The notes beneath the pieces were generated by a model. That model had not been told where the DNA came from and searched no databases. It saw only the letters and a list, made by a program, of their open reading frames with translations. From Pedobacter sp. V48 (GTDB taxonomy: Bacteria; Bacteroidota; Bacteroidia; Sphingobacteriales; Sphingobacteriaceae), in NCBI RefSeq assembly GCF_000523515.1, contig NZ_AWRU01000013.1, positions 307,908 through 371,907 on the forward strand: 64,000 nucleotides of DNA, in the 5' to 3' direction. This document shows positions 44,475 through 52,895 of the stretch, in pieces (the first letter of the stretch is position 1; each line of letters begins with the position of its first letter). The position numbers and the translations under genes were made by a program.

Positions 44475-45410
44475 ATGAAAAAAACCAGCAAACTCATCCG
44501 ATTAATTCATAATCCAACCGCAGGCGATGGTGAATACTCGAAAAAGGAAATCGTTAAATTGATAGAATCTAACGGCTACAAATGCGATTATACTTCTTCT
44601 AAAAAGAAATCAATCGGAAACATCAAACCCGAAACGGAATTTATCGCAATTGCCGGTGGAGACGGAACGATACGGAAAATGATCATCACACTGCTAAATA
44701 AGAAGCTAAAATACAAAAGGCCAATTGCCCTGCTTCCCTTTGGTACTGCGAATAATATTGCCACCTCACTACATATTAGCAACAACAACAATACAAATGT
44801 CAGTTCCTGGAACAATTATCATTTAAAGAAGTTCGATGTAGGGCAGGTAGTTGCCCCAGAGGATACTTTCTTTTTCATAGAAGCATTCGGATATGGCGTT
44901 TTCCCTAAGCTGATGAAGCAGTTAACGAAAATGAATACTGACCACATCAAAACACCTGAAGATGAGTTTGAACTGGCGCTCAAAACTTTACATAAAATCT
45001 GCAGTACATATAAGCCTTTCAAAGCCACGATTGAATTAGATCATAAGGTTTTTGAGGGTAAATTTCTGTTGATTGAAGTTATGAACATTCCCAGTCTGGG
45101 GCCTAATTTGCAACTAAGTCCTGATGCCGACCCGGGTGATGGATATTTTGATGTACTGATGGTTGCTGAAAGTAAAAGACAAACACTATCAGATTATATA
45201 TCAGTAATTCATCAGGGTAAAGAAAGCGTATTTACCATTAAATCAATAAGGTCAAAAACGGCAGCTATTTTTACAGCATGTAGGGATGCGCACGTTGATG
45301 ATCAGATTATAAAAGAAACACCTGCAAAAGTAAAAATAAAGAACATGGATAGCTTGCTTGAAATTGTGGTTAATAACAAGAAATCAGTCGCTATCGCCCC
45401 CTCTAAATGA
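44475..45410 (+). CDS. Diacylglycerol-kinase-like lipid kinase (DAGK_cat)
   Basis: A 311-residue protein from the ATG at 44475 (MKKTSKLIRL); a TTG-started reading from 44451 is less likely. The fold markers are LIHNPTAGDGEYSKKEI, the nucleotide-binding IAGGDGTIRKMI and LLPFGTANNIATSL. Downstream DPGDGYFDVLMV belongs to the YegS/DagK C-terminal domain. Such enzymes phosphorylate diacylglycerol, sphingoid bases or related lipids. Its last 27 bp overlap the convergent MFS gene. Sphingobacteria are rich in sphingolipids, so a sphingoid substrate is possible (inference). Confidence 0.88.
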   Translation: MKKTSKLIRLIHNPTAGDGEYSKKEIVKLIESNGYKCDYTSSKKKSIGNIKPETEFIAIAGGDGTIRKMIITLLNKKLKYKRPIALLPFGTANNIATSLHISNNNNTNVSSWNNYHLKKFDVGQVVAPEDTFFFIEAFGYGVFPKLMKQLTKMNTDHIKTPEDEFELALKTLHKICSTYKPFKATIELDHKVFEGKFLLIEVMNIPSLGPNLQLSPDADPGDGYFDVLMVAESKRQTLSDYISVIHQGKESVFTIKSIRSKTAAIFTACRDAHVDDQIIKETPAKVKIKNMDSLLEIVVNNKKSVAIAPSK

Positions 45411-46580
45411 CATAGCACGCTTTTTCCAGATCACCATATACACAAGGGCCATAAATGCAACACCAGCAGTACAATATAGAATCGGTGGAATCATAAAGAC
45501 CACATCCTGATATGCCCAGCCGGCAAATAATGCACCCAAACCTATACCTGCCTCTAGAGCGATGTACATGGTTGCCATAGCTTTACCCCTATGTTGCGGG
45601 TGACTAAGGTCTATAGTCCACGCGTTTAAAGCAGGAGATAAAACACCTGCACCTATGCCATAAATTACTGCTCCGGTAATTAAACCGGCTTCAGAGGTGC
45701 CATATCCTGTAATTACCAAAGAGGCACACAAAATGGTCAATCCGCAGATTGCTACATTCAAACGGCCATATTTATCAGAAACTTTTCCGGCAATAAACCG
45801 GATCAGCAATGAGGATATGGTAAACACCATAAAAAATATCCCCTTGTTGGCCAGTCCTATATAGCCGCTCCAATCGGGTATTAAGGTCAGTATTACGCCA
45901 TAACCTACATACGATAGCAAGGTTACAATAGCTGCAGGTAATACCCTGACATCAATAATATCCTTGCGGGATATTTTAAGAATAGATAAACTGAATTTTT
46001 TTCTATCCTTCAAGGTCTCTTTCATATTCATCAATATGATGATCGAAAGCAGCGCCAAAGCAGATGAGCTGTAAAACAGTACGTTTATTGAATACAGACC
46101 ACTAATAAAACTACCAATAGCAGGACCAATGGCCATTCCTGTACTAAAACACAAACCATGTATTCCCAAAGCCTCTCCCCAACGCTCCCGCGGAATGATA
46201 TCTGCAACGTAAGCCGCAGTAGCAGTTGGCTTAAAACCGGTCGAAAAGCCATGGATGAGGCGCAGAAACAAAAATCCGGCAACCGTACCCAGTATAGGAT
46301 ATAAGAATCCGCAAACAAAACATACAATAGATCCTACTGCCATAACCGGAACCCTGCCAATGGTGTCGGTTAACTTTCCGCTAAACGGCCTCGATATACC
46401 TGCCGTAAGCGTAAACAACGCGATAATCAAGCCCTTATACTCAGCGCCACCCAAACCACTAAGGTAAGCCGGCAAATCAGGTATAAGCATATTAAAACTG
46501 GCAGAAAATAAAAGTGAACTCAGGCAGAGTAATGCAAAAGGAAGGTTGTATATCGAATCTGATGCAGTGGAATTATTCAT
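45384..46580 (-). CDS. MFS transporter (multidrug-efflux-like)
   Basis: A 398-residue carrier with 12 hydrophobic segments. The MFS loop motif is visible as GKLTDTIGRVPVMAVG after helix 2, and its second copy as GKVSDKYGRLNVAICG in the C-terminal half. A helix-4/5 block FSTGFKPTATAAYVADIIPRE follows. The length and motifs match DHA1-type exporters. It overlaps the convergent lipid kinase gene by 27 bp and is divergent from cysC with a 44-bp gap. Substrate unknown. Confidence 0.85.
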   Translation of the reverse strand: MNNSTASDSIYNLPFALLCLSSLLFSASFNMLIPDLPAYLSGLGGAEYKGLIIALFTLTAGISRPFSGKLTDTIGRVPVMAVGSIVCFVCGFLYPILGTVAGFLFLRLIHGFSTGFKPTATAAYVADIIPRERWGEALGIHGLCFSTGMAIGPAIGSFISGLYSINVLFYSSSALALLSIIILMNMKETLKDRKKFSLSILKISRKDIIDVRVLPAAIVTLLSYVGYGVILTLIPDWSGYIGLANKGIFFMVFTISSLLIRFIAGKVSDKYGRLNVAICGLTILCASLVITGYGTSEAGLITGAVIYGIGAGVLSPALNAWTIDLSHPQHRGKAMATMYIALEAGIGLGALFAGWAYQDVVFMIPPILYCTAGVAFMALVYMVIWKKRAMSFRGGDSD

Positions 46581-46624
46581 TGAGCTTGCAAAGGTAGTAA
46601 ACTATTTTTTTATACATTCGTTTG

Positions 46625-47170
46625 ATGAAATTACCACATCAAAAGGGCCTTGTGATATGGCTTATGGGGCTGTCTGGAGCAGGAAAAAGTACAATATCGA
46701 ATCTGTTTGAGGAGCAATTAAATGAATCCGGCTTCTTTTCTATGAAACTTGATGGGGATGAAATGAGAAAAGGGCTAAATTATAACCTGGGCTTTAGCAT
46801 GGATGACAGGGCCGAAAATATCCGACGCGCTGCCGAAACAGCAAAAATAATCGCATCCAACGGAGTAATTGTTATCTGTTCGTTTATCACGCCTTTAAAT
46901 AGCCATAGAGCAATAGCCAAAAACATTCTGGGCGATATGTATTTCGAAGTGTTTATCGATTGTCCGCTGGATATTTGCGAGCAAAGAGATGTTAAAGGCC
47001 TATACGAACAAGCACACAACAACACATTAAAGAACTTTACAGGCGTAAGCTCAGCCTTTGAAAGACCAACAGCACCAGATTTAATCCTTCATACCGATAA
47101 TTTTACCGCTCAACAATGCTGTGCTGAGTTATACCATGCAGTAAAAAACAAAATAGCCGTTAACGCTTAA
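46625..47170 (+). CDS. cysC: Adenylylsulfate (APS) kinase
   Basis: A 181-residue cytoplasmic enzyme from the ATG at 46625. The P-loop GLSGAGKS lies at residues 15-22, followed by LDGDEMRKGLNYNLGFSMDDRAENIRR (quoted in part), the CysC APS-binding region, and ICSFITPLNSHR, which holds the conserved Ser. The enzyme makes PAPS from APS and ATP. No sulfurylase (cysD/cysN) or PAPS reductase gene is near. Instead the convergent neighbours encode PAP phosphatase and a sulfotransferase, so PAPS here seems to serve sulfation. The 3' end overlaps cysQ by 4 bp. Confidence 0.94.
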   Translation: MKLPHQKGLVIWLMGLSGAGKSTISNLFEEQLNESGFFSMKLDGDEMRKGLNYNLGFSMDDRAENIRRAAETAKIIASNGVIVICSFITPLNSHRAIAKNILGDMYFEVFIDCPLDICEQRDVKGLYEQAHNNTLKNFTGVSSAFERPTAPDLILHTDNFTAQQCCAELYHAVKNKIAVNA

Positions 47171-47931
47171 CTTACTTTACAATAAAACCCCGGATTTAGC
47201 AACGATGGTTTATTGTAAACAAATTCTTCAAAATCTGCATTAACCATAATTGCACCACTACTTACCGCTATGGCCTGTCCGGCGGCAGTATCCCATTCCA
47301 TGGTTGGTCCTTTTCTGTAATAGATTTGCGCTTTACCCTCTGCCACTAAACAGAACTTTAATGAACTACCGATGGAAAGCTTACTGACTACAGGATATTT
47401 TTTTAAGATATTTTCCTCATCCTCATCTGCATGAGAGCGACTACCTATAGCAATCCATTCACTGGTTTTCTGATCTACACTGATGGCTTCAGGGGCTTCA
47501 CCGGGTGTCATTTTCCAACTTCCTTTTCCTACAATTCCATAATAAACCACGTTCAGTACAGGGCTGTAAATTACCCCAATTACAGGCTTATTGTGTTCCA
47601 TAAACGCAATGTTAACGGTAAACTGACCATTCCTGCTGATGAACTCTTTGGTGCCATCCAGCGGATCAACACACCAATATTGCTTCCATTCTTTTCTAAC
47701 CGCATATTCAATATCAGTACCTTCTTCAGATAATATTGGTATTTCAGGATAAAGCTTACTTAAGCCTTCAACAATGATGTCATGCGAAACACGATCGGCA
47801 ACAGTCAAGGGGGAATTGTCTTCTTTCCTGGTAATTCCAAAATCTTCCTGTGTTCCGTTATAAACCTCCAAAATAGCTTCTCCGGCTTTAATGGCGATAT
47901 CAATTAGGGGCTGTATATCTGTAATGTTCAT
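47167..47931 (-). CDS. cysQ: 3'(2'),5'-bisphosphate nucleotidase (PAP phosphatase)
   Basis: A 254-residue cytoplasmic enzyme of the inositol-monophosphatase fold. Metal-binding motifs are LSEEGTD (Glu), VDPLDGTKEF (Asp-Pro-Leu-Asp-Gly-Thr) and the late MEWDTAAGQAIA. CysQ hydrolyses PAP, the by-product of PAPS-dependent sulfation, to AMP, preventing product inhibition. It starts 3 bp after the sulfotransferase gene and converges on cysC, placing PAPS supply, use and clean-up side by side. Confidence 0.94.
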   Translation of the reverse strand: MNITDIQPLIDIAIKAGEAILEVYNGTQEDFGITRKEDNSPLTVADRVSHDIIVEGLSKLYPEIPILSEEGTDIEYAVRKEWKQYWCVDPLDGTKEFISRNGQFTVNIAFMEHNKPVIGVIYSPVLNVVYYGIVGKGSWKMTPGEAPEAISVDQKTSEWIAIGSRSHADEDEENILKKYPVVSKLSIGSSLKFCLVAEGKAQIYYRKGPTMEWDTAAGQAIAVSSGAIMVNADFEEFVYNKPSLLNPGFYCKVS

Positions 47932-47934
47932 TGC

Positions 47935-48951
47935 TTAAGGTAAAATTATTGCCGCTCTTTCTTTAATTTCTTTAAGGATTTTGGCCTGTCCTTCTCTGTT
48001 GTCTAAATCACTTTGTCTGGCAGTTAATAAAGCTTCTTTCTTTAAAACTGCGTTTTCCTTATCATAAGCTGCGATATGATTGGCGTCAATTAACCTTACA
48101 TCAGCATTTTGAATAACCAGCTCGTAATCCAATTCCCTCAATACATCCCCGGCAACCAATTCAAAGATCTCCAGATCATCCCCCTTAAACTCGTTTAAAA
48201 ATTTACCGGTATTGTTACTAATGATGGGCCTTTCCAGATTGCTCCACATCTCGCCTGCTGCTGCTGTAAGTTTAGAAGTTTTGGAATCATAGAACTTTAG
48301 CATATCAGGATGATAGGCGATATCCAGATAAAGGCACAATTTCTTAATCTCTTTTTCTGGTTGTGTAATCAATGTTTCATAATTCAACGCAAAAAAGCGC
48401 TCCGCCGGTAAGCTTGCCCTTAATTTCAAACAAGCAGCCTGATCTTCGCTCCATTGCCTGGCAAGATGGTAGATGTGTTTTTCGCCAACAATAGCTTTCT
48501 TAAAAGAACAGGCTACATCTCTCCCATCCCTGCACAGGTAAATGTATTTGAGATTTAGTCCAAAATCTTCCATTTCTGTTGCGTAATGAACGTTAGCCAT
48601 GCTTTTGCAGCACCAATACTTGGCCCCTTTACTAATGGCAGCCAGTTCATATACCAACCTGTTTATCTCTAATAGATCGTACCGTGTCGATTTTTCATAA
48701 ATCTCGTCGGCATTCAGTAGCACCCCTTCCCATGGTACCGGATTGGCATTTACATAAGCCACCACATCATTAACGAGTATTTTGTAAGAATCGCTGTTGA
48801 GCTTACCATACAGATGTAAAAGCGGCATAAAAACCACTAAAATATGAGGCGGATGCGGCGATGCTATTTCAGCTGACTGGTCCAGAATTACCCTTAAAAG
48901 ATTAGATCCAGAACGTTGTGTTCCTATAATTTGTATACCGGTATTGGTCAT
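47935..48951 (-). CDS. PAPS-dependent sulfotransferase-family protein
   Basis: A 338-residue cytoplasmic protein. The 5'-phosphosulfate-binding loop IGTQRSGSNLLR is near residues 9-20, and the 3'-phosphate-binding segment YLCRDGRDVACSFKKA is near 137-152. These are the standard PAPS-binding elements of carbohydrate and small-molecule sulfotransferases. It stands directly upstream of cysQ and 27 bp downstream of the CHR-family transporter gene. The acceptor is unknown; a lipid, capsule sugar or secondary metabolite is possible. Confidence 0.88.
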   Translation of the reverse strand: MTNTGIQIIGTQRSGSNLLRVILDQSAEIASPHPPHILVVFMPLLHLYGKLNSDSYKILVNDVVAYVNANPVPWEGVLLNADEIYEKSTRYDLLEINRLVYELAAISKGAKYWCCKSMANVHYATEMEDFGLNLKYIYLCRDGRDVACSFKKAIVGEKHIYHLARQWSEDQAACLKLRASLPAERFFALNYETLITQPEKEIKKLCLYLDIAYHPDMLKFYDSKTSKLTAAAGEMWSNLERPIISNNTGKFLNEFKGDDLEIFELVAGDVLRELDYELVIQNADVRLIDANHIAAYDKENAVLKKEALLTARQSDLDNREGQAKILKEIKERAAIILP

Positions 48952-48978
48952 TCTTGTTAGTTAAAATTAATTCAGCAG

Positions 48979-50190
48979 CTATCCCATAAAGTGTACTGCA
49001 GTCCCTATTAGTAAAGAAATAATGATTAAGTATACAGGATTAAATTTAAATCTGAAACTTAAAATAAATGCAATCACAAATAATGCAACATTAATTGGTG
49101 TGGAATCCACTGAGAAAAAGAGCTTTATGCCCGAAGCGATAATCATACCCACTACAACAGGTTTTATTCCTGCCAATGCATTTTTCATCACTGTTGAGTC
49201 GGCGTTGTTCTTAAATATCTTTGAAACAATGATCATTAAAATAGAAGAAGGTACAAAAATAGCGATTGTTGCCAATGTCGCTCCTGCTACACCAGCCAAT
49301 TTATAACCTGTAAAAAATGCACTCACCAGAATTGGCCCTGGTGTTAGCTGGCTAAAAGCAATACTATCTATAAATTCCTGATTGCTCAGCCACTTCAATT
49401 CAGTTACAAAAAGCGACTGCATAATCGGGATCATTACATATCCTCCGCCGAAAAGCGATAGACTGATACCTGAAAACACAGAGGCAATTTTAAGAAGCAT
49501 CAGGTCTGTGTATCGGTATAACCCAGAAATAAAGGCAGCATATAGTATCAACAGCGATGATAAGCCCATTCTAGCACCATTGCTCAAACGCTCCCAGGTA
49601 AATTTCGGTCCTCCTTTATCAGTTAAATTGGCCAGTTTAAAATAAACACCAATTAAGCCCCCGATTAGTATCAATAATAGAATGATTAGGTAGCCTTTAA
49701 TAAAATAAAGCAGCAATATAGATATTAAACACAATGCAATTTTACCTGTATGCCCTTTTACCTCCTTTAAAAATATATTTAAACCAGTAGTTAAGATAAT
49801 AGCGCTTACAGCTGCTACTGTATAGGCCATTATACCGGAAAGATCCTTAACATGGATGTAATTAAAATAACACCACGACAGCACAAACATCAATATACAA
49901 GCCGGAAGCAGAATACCCAGCATGCTCACCAGCAAACCATTTTTCTTGTGCAGATGATAACCAATATACGACACCACATTTACCGCCAATGGCCCTGGCA
50001 ACAAACTGGCAATACTAATGGCGTTTAATAAATTTTCCTGACTCAGCGTTCTGTCCTTTTCAATCATTTCCTTTTGAACAACCGCTATTAAAGCCATATG
50101 TCCACCAAAAGAAATACATCCTATTTTTAGAAAAGTAAGGAATAGGTACTTTAAGCCAACTTCCTTTTGCACTATGCTGATATCCTCCAC
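48979..50190 (-). CDS. chrA: CHR-family (chromate/anion) transporter
   Basis: A 403-residue inner-membrane protein made of two tandem CHR domains. Each carries the family pattern: FLKIGCISFGGHMALIAVVQKE with LLPGPLAVNVVSYIG in the first half, and FGGGYVMIPIMQ with QLTPGPILVSAFFTGY in the second. ChrA-type proteins export chromate, probably in exchange with sulfate or similar anions. Lying upstream of sulfotransferase and cysQ genes it could have an oxyanion role linked to sulfate, though chromate resistance is the only tested function of the family that I know. Confidence 0.88.
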   Translation of the reverse strand: MEDISIVQKEVGLKYLFLTFLKIGCISFGGHMALIAVVQKEMIEKDRTLSQENLLNAISIASLLPGPLAVNVVSYIGYHLHKKNGLLVSMLGILLPACILMFVLSWCYFNYIHVKDLSGIMAYTVAAVSAIILTTGLNIFLKEVKGHTGKIALCLISILLLYFIKGYLIILLLILIGGLIGVYFKLANLTDKGGPKFTWERLSNGARMGLSSLLILYAAFISGLYRYTDLMLLKIASVFSGISLSLFGGGYVMIPIMQSLFVTELKWLSNQEFIDSIAFSQLTPGPILVSAFFTGYKLAGVAGATLATIAIFVPSSILMIIVSKIFKNNADSTVMKNALAGIKPVVVGMIIASGIKLFFSVDSTPINVALFVIAFILSFRFKFNPVYLIIISLLIGTAVHFMG

Positions 50191-50275
50191 TATATTTCTT
50201 TGTTTTTACGGTTATCACCTCAGGAGAACTTCCACATCTGATTTCGAAAACTTTACGAAATTAATAAATTATTGA

Positions 50276-51481
50276 TTAATCCTGCTTCATCAGTCTGTAC
50301 ATGTAGGCCGAGATCAGCAACAAAATCGTAATCACTATCCAAAGCGTGTTGTAACCATATCTTTCTGCAATAAAAAACCCGGCAATAGGACCAACAACCT
50401 GCGCTATCGACCAGCAAAGCATGTATCCGGCTGCGTACTGACCCCTATTAAACTCATTTGCCCTGCTCATTACAAAGGTATTGATAAAAGGCAAGGCAAA
50501 CATTTCACCAAAGGTGAAGAAAACGATACATAAGGTACCCAATACAATAGGACTTCCAAAAGGAAGCAAAAGAACAGCGAATGAACATGCAACTAACAAC
50601 GCACCTGCTACTATAAAAAAAATAGGAGGCCTTTTATGCTCAATCTTATGGATCATCACCATTTCAAACAGTGCAATAATAATCCCGTTTAGGCCTAATA
50701 TCAAGCCTATCTCGAACTCGCCTATCTTCCAAATTTCTTTATAAAATACCGGAACTACCCTAAACATCAGAAAAGAGCAGATGATAAAAACAGCGGTTAA
50801 CAGCAGGAATCTGATAAATACTGTATCTTCCCAGGGCTTACGCACCACAATTCCCTTAACTTTTTCCTTTAAAGCCTTTCTGTAGTCTTTAATTTTTGGA
50901 AGAAACCATAAGATGCCTAGCCCAGCAATAATACTTACCGAACCGTCAACATAAAACAACAATCTGTAATCGTAAGACGCAATTAAACCACCCATACTTA
51001 CACCTACTGCCCATCCCATATTCACCGCAAGTCGGTTTAAAGAATAAGAGCGGGTCTGCAATTCAGGCTTCGCATAGGCCGCTATGGCTACAAAGTTCGC
51101 AGGGCGAAAAGCCTCTGAAAAGAAACTGATCACAACAGCAAGCACGCATAGGGTATGGAAGTGAGTAATATTTGCAAAAAACAGAAAGAAAATACCACTA
51201 ACAATAGAGGCTACGATTTGAACTGGTCTAAACCCAATTACATCTGTAAGCTTACCACCTGCTGCTGATCCCATTATAGAGCCGACGCCAAAAAGAGTGA
51301 TGATTAATCCTGCATCGGAAGCCGGTCTGTGGAGCGATTGCGTTACAAACAAGCCCATAAAAGGTACCGCCATGTATCCACTTCGATTGATGAGCATAAC
51401 AACGCTCAAGATCCAGGTTTCGCGGCTTAAGCCAGTAAAAGAAAGTTTATAAGTGCGTGCAATTTCTTTGAATAATAACAT
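50276..51481 (-). CDS. MFS transporter
   Basis: A 401-residue carrier with 12 hydrophobic segments from the chosen start MLLFKEIARTYKL; a reading from 51538 adds 19 residues with an unusual extra hydrophobic stretch. MFS motif A appears as GGKLTDVIGFRPVQIVAS after helix 2, and a later FTFGEMFALPFINTFVMSRA block resembles bacterial multidrug exporters. It is divergent from the protease-like gene at 51563. Substrate unknown. Confidence 0.83.
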   Translation of the reverse strand: MLLFKEIARTYKLSFTGLSRETWILSVVMLINRSGYMAVPFMGLFVTQSLHRPASDAGLIITLFGVGSIMGSAAGGKLTDVIGFRPVQIVASIVSGIFFLFFANITHFHTLCVLAVVISFFSEAFRPANFVAIAAYAKPELQTRSYSLNRLAVNMGWAVGVSMGGLIASYDYRLLFYVDGSVSIIAGLGILWFLPKIKDYRKALKEKVKGIVVRKPWEDTVFIRFLLLTAVFIICSFLMFRVVPVFYKEIWKIGEFEIGLILGLNGIIIALFEMVMIHKIEHKRPPIFFIVAGALLVACSFAVLLLPFGSPIVLGTLCIVFFTFGEMFALPFINTFVMSRANEFNRGQYAAGYMLCWSIAQVVGPIAGFFIAERYGYNTLWIVITILLLISAYMYRLMKQD

Positions 51482-51562
51482 AAGTAGCGGAGCTGTCGCA
51501 AAGATAATAAAGCAATTAGTTTTTTCTATTTTAGCCAAATACTTTTACTTACACATTAACGC

Positions 51563-52816
51563 ATGCTTAAATTCAAACAACTCTTAATCCTATTTTTGCT
51601 AGCCAGCACGGCAACAGTTGCGCAGGTGAGACCAGAAAAAATAGCCGATAGTCTTTACAAAGCGAAAAACTTTAAAGAAGCAGGTAAGTATTACCTAAAA
51701 GCAACACAGCAAGCCGAATTTAGAGTGCTTAAAATAAATAACTACTATAATGCTGCATGTTGTTATGCTTTAAGTGGTCAAAAAGATAGCGCCCTTGTTT
51801 TACTTACAAATGCTGTAAATAGTGGCTATAAAAAAGTAGATCTTATTAAAAATGACACTGATCTCGAATCCTTACGTTCATTACCAGGCTGGTCTAAAGT
51901 CTTAAATAGCATTAAGACAGTTAAAAATAGTACCTCAGATCCATACAGGGCTAAGCTGATCACCAGCGATGTAAAGAACTTTTGGAAGGCATACGACCTG
52001 GCTAAAAAAGATACCGCCAACGCCATCAACCTCTATAAGAAATACTATGTAGAACCTGCCTCAAATGGCCTTCAGGATTATCTGGGGTATAAAATCAGAA
52101 ACCTGAAGAATTTTGTAAAATCTGTAAACACCAAACCACAATTTTATGCTGCTGTGCGTAAAAACACTTACGCCGTAGATCTGCAAAAGCCTCAAATGAT
52201 ACAAAGCTTTGTTAAGTTCAAGCAAATCTACAACAAGGCTCAGTTTCCAGATATTTACTTCGTTATTGGCGCGTTTAATTCAGGTGGAACCAGTACCGAT
52301 GCCGGCCTATTAATCGGTTTGGATCAATCCGCCCGCACAGAAGAAGTTCCCGTTAAAGAGCTAAACTTATGGCAGCAAAACAACTTCACAAACCTAAAAT
52401 CCTTACCAAACCTGATTGCCCACGAGCTCATCCATTTTAACCAGGATGGCCTTGCTGGCGACACCACACTCCTGGCCGGTGCGCTTACCGAGGGTATGGC
52501 CGATTTTATTGGCGAACTCATATCAGGTAAAACGGCTAATGACCGTCTGCATATCTGGGCTAAAGGTAAAGAGAAGCAGATCTGGGCAGATTTCGAGAAA
52601 GAGATGTATTTCGAGAAGTCTCGCAATTGGATCGCAAATTCCGATCAGGAAACTGCAGATAAACCTGCTGATCTGGGCTATTGGGTTGGGTATCAGATCT
52701 GCAAAGCTTACTACAACAAAAGTACCGATAAAAACCAAGCCGTAAACGATATGCTTAACATAAAAAACTATAAAGAATTTTATGTTAAAAGTGGCGCCGG
52801 GCAACTGTTTAAGTAA
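51563..52816 (+). CDS. Exported zinc-protease-like protein with N-terminal TPR
   Basis: A 417-residue protein with a signal peptide (about 1-20, ending TVAQ). Residues 25-110 look like TPR helices (YKAKNFKEAGKYYLKA, YYNAACCYALSGQKDSALVLL). The C-terminal half has a gluzincin-type motif HELIH near 287-291 and a likely third ligand Glu in LTEGMADFIGE near 309, as in DUF2268-type predicted zinc proteases of Bacteroidota. The catalytic pattern suggests a periplasmic or surface peptidase; the substrate is unknown. Frames overlapping it on both strands at 52324-52804 are shadows. Confidence 0.78.
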   Translation: MLKFKQLLILFLLASTATVAQVRPEKIADSLYKAKNFKEAGKYYLKATQQAEFRVLKINNYYNAACCYALSGQKDSALVLLTNAVNSGYKKVDLIKNDTDLESLRSLPGWSKVLNSIKTVKNSTSDPYRAKLITSDVKNFWKAYDLAKKDTANAINLYKKYYVEPASNGLQDYLGYKIRNLKNFVKSVNTKPQFYAAVRKNTYAVDLQKPQMIQSFVKFKQIYNKAQFPDIYFVIGAFNSGGTSTDAGLLIGLDQSARTEEVPVKELNLWQQNNFTNLKSLPNLIAHELIHFNQDGLAGDTTLLAGALTEGMADFIGELISGKTANDRLHIWAKGKEKQIWADFEKEMYFEKSRNWIANSDQETADKPADLGYWVGYQICKAYYNKSTDKNQAVNDMLNIKNYKEFYVKSGAGQLFK

Positions 52817-52895
52817 AATTTTTACTTTGAAATAGTTTATTTATTACATTGCCGTGTTCTAAAAATACGGGCTAAAAACCTTTATAAGGGTAACT

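Noticed and set aside
52324-52804. Overlapping open frames inside the zinc-protease-like gene
   Set aside because: Frames on both strands here are shadows of the 51563-52816 gene, whose signal peptide and HELIH motif make it the real one.
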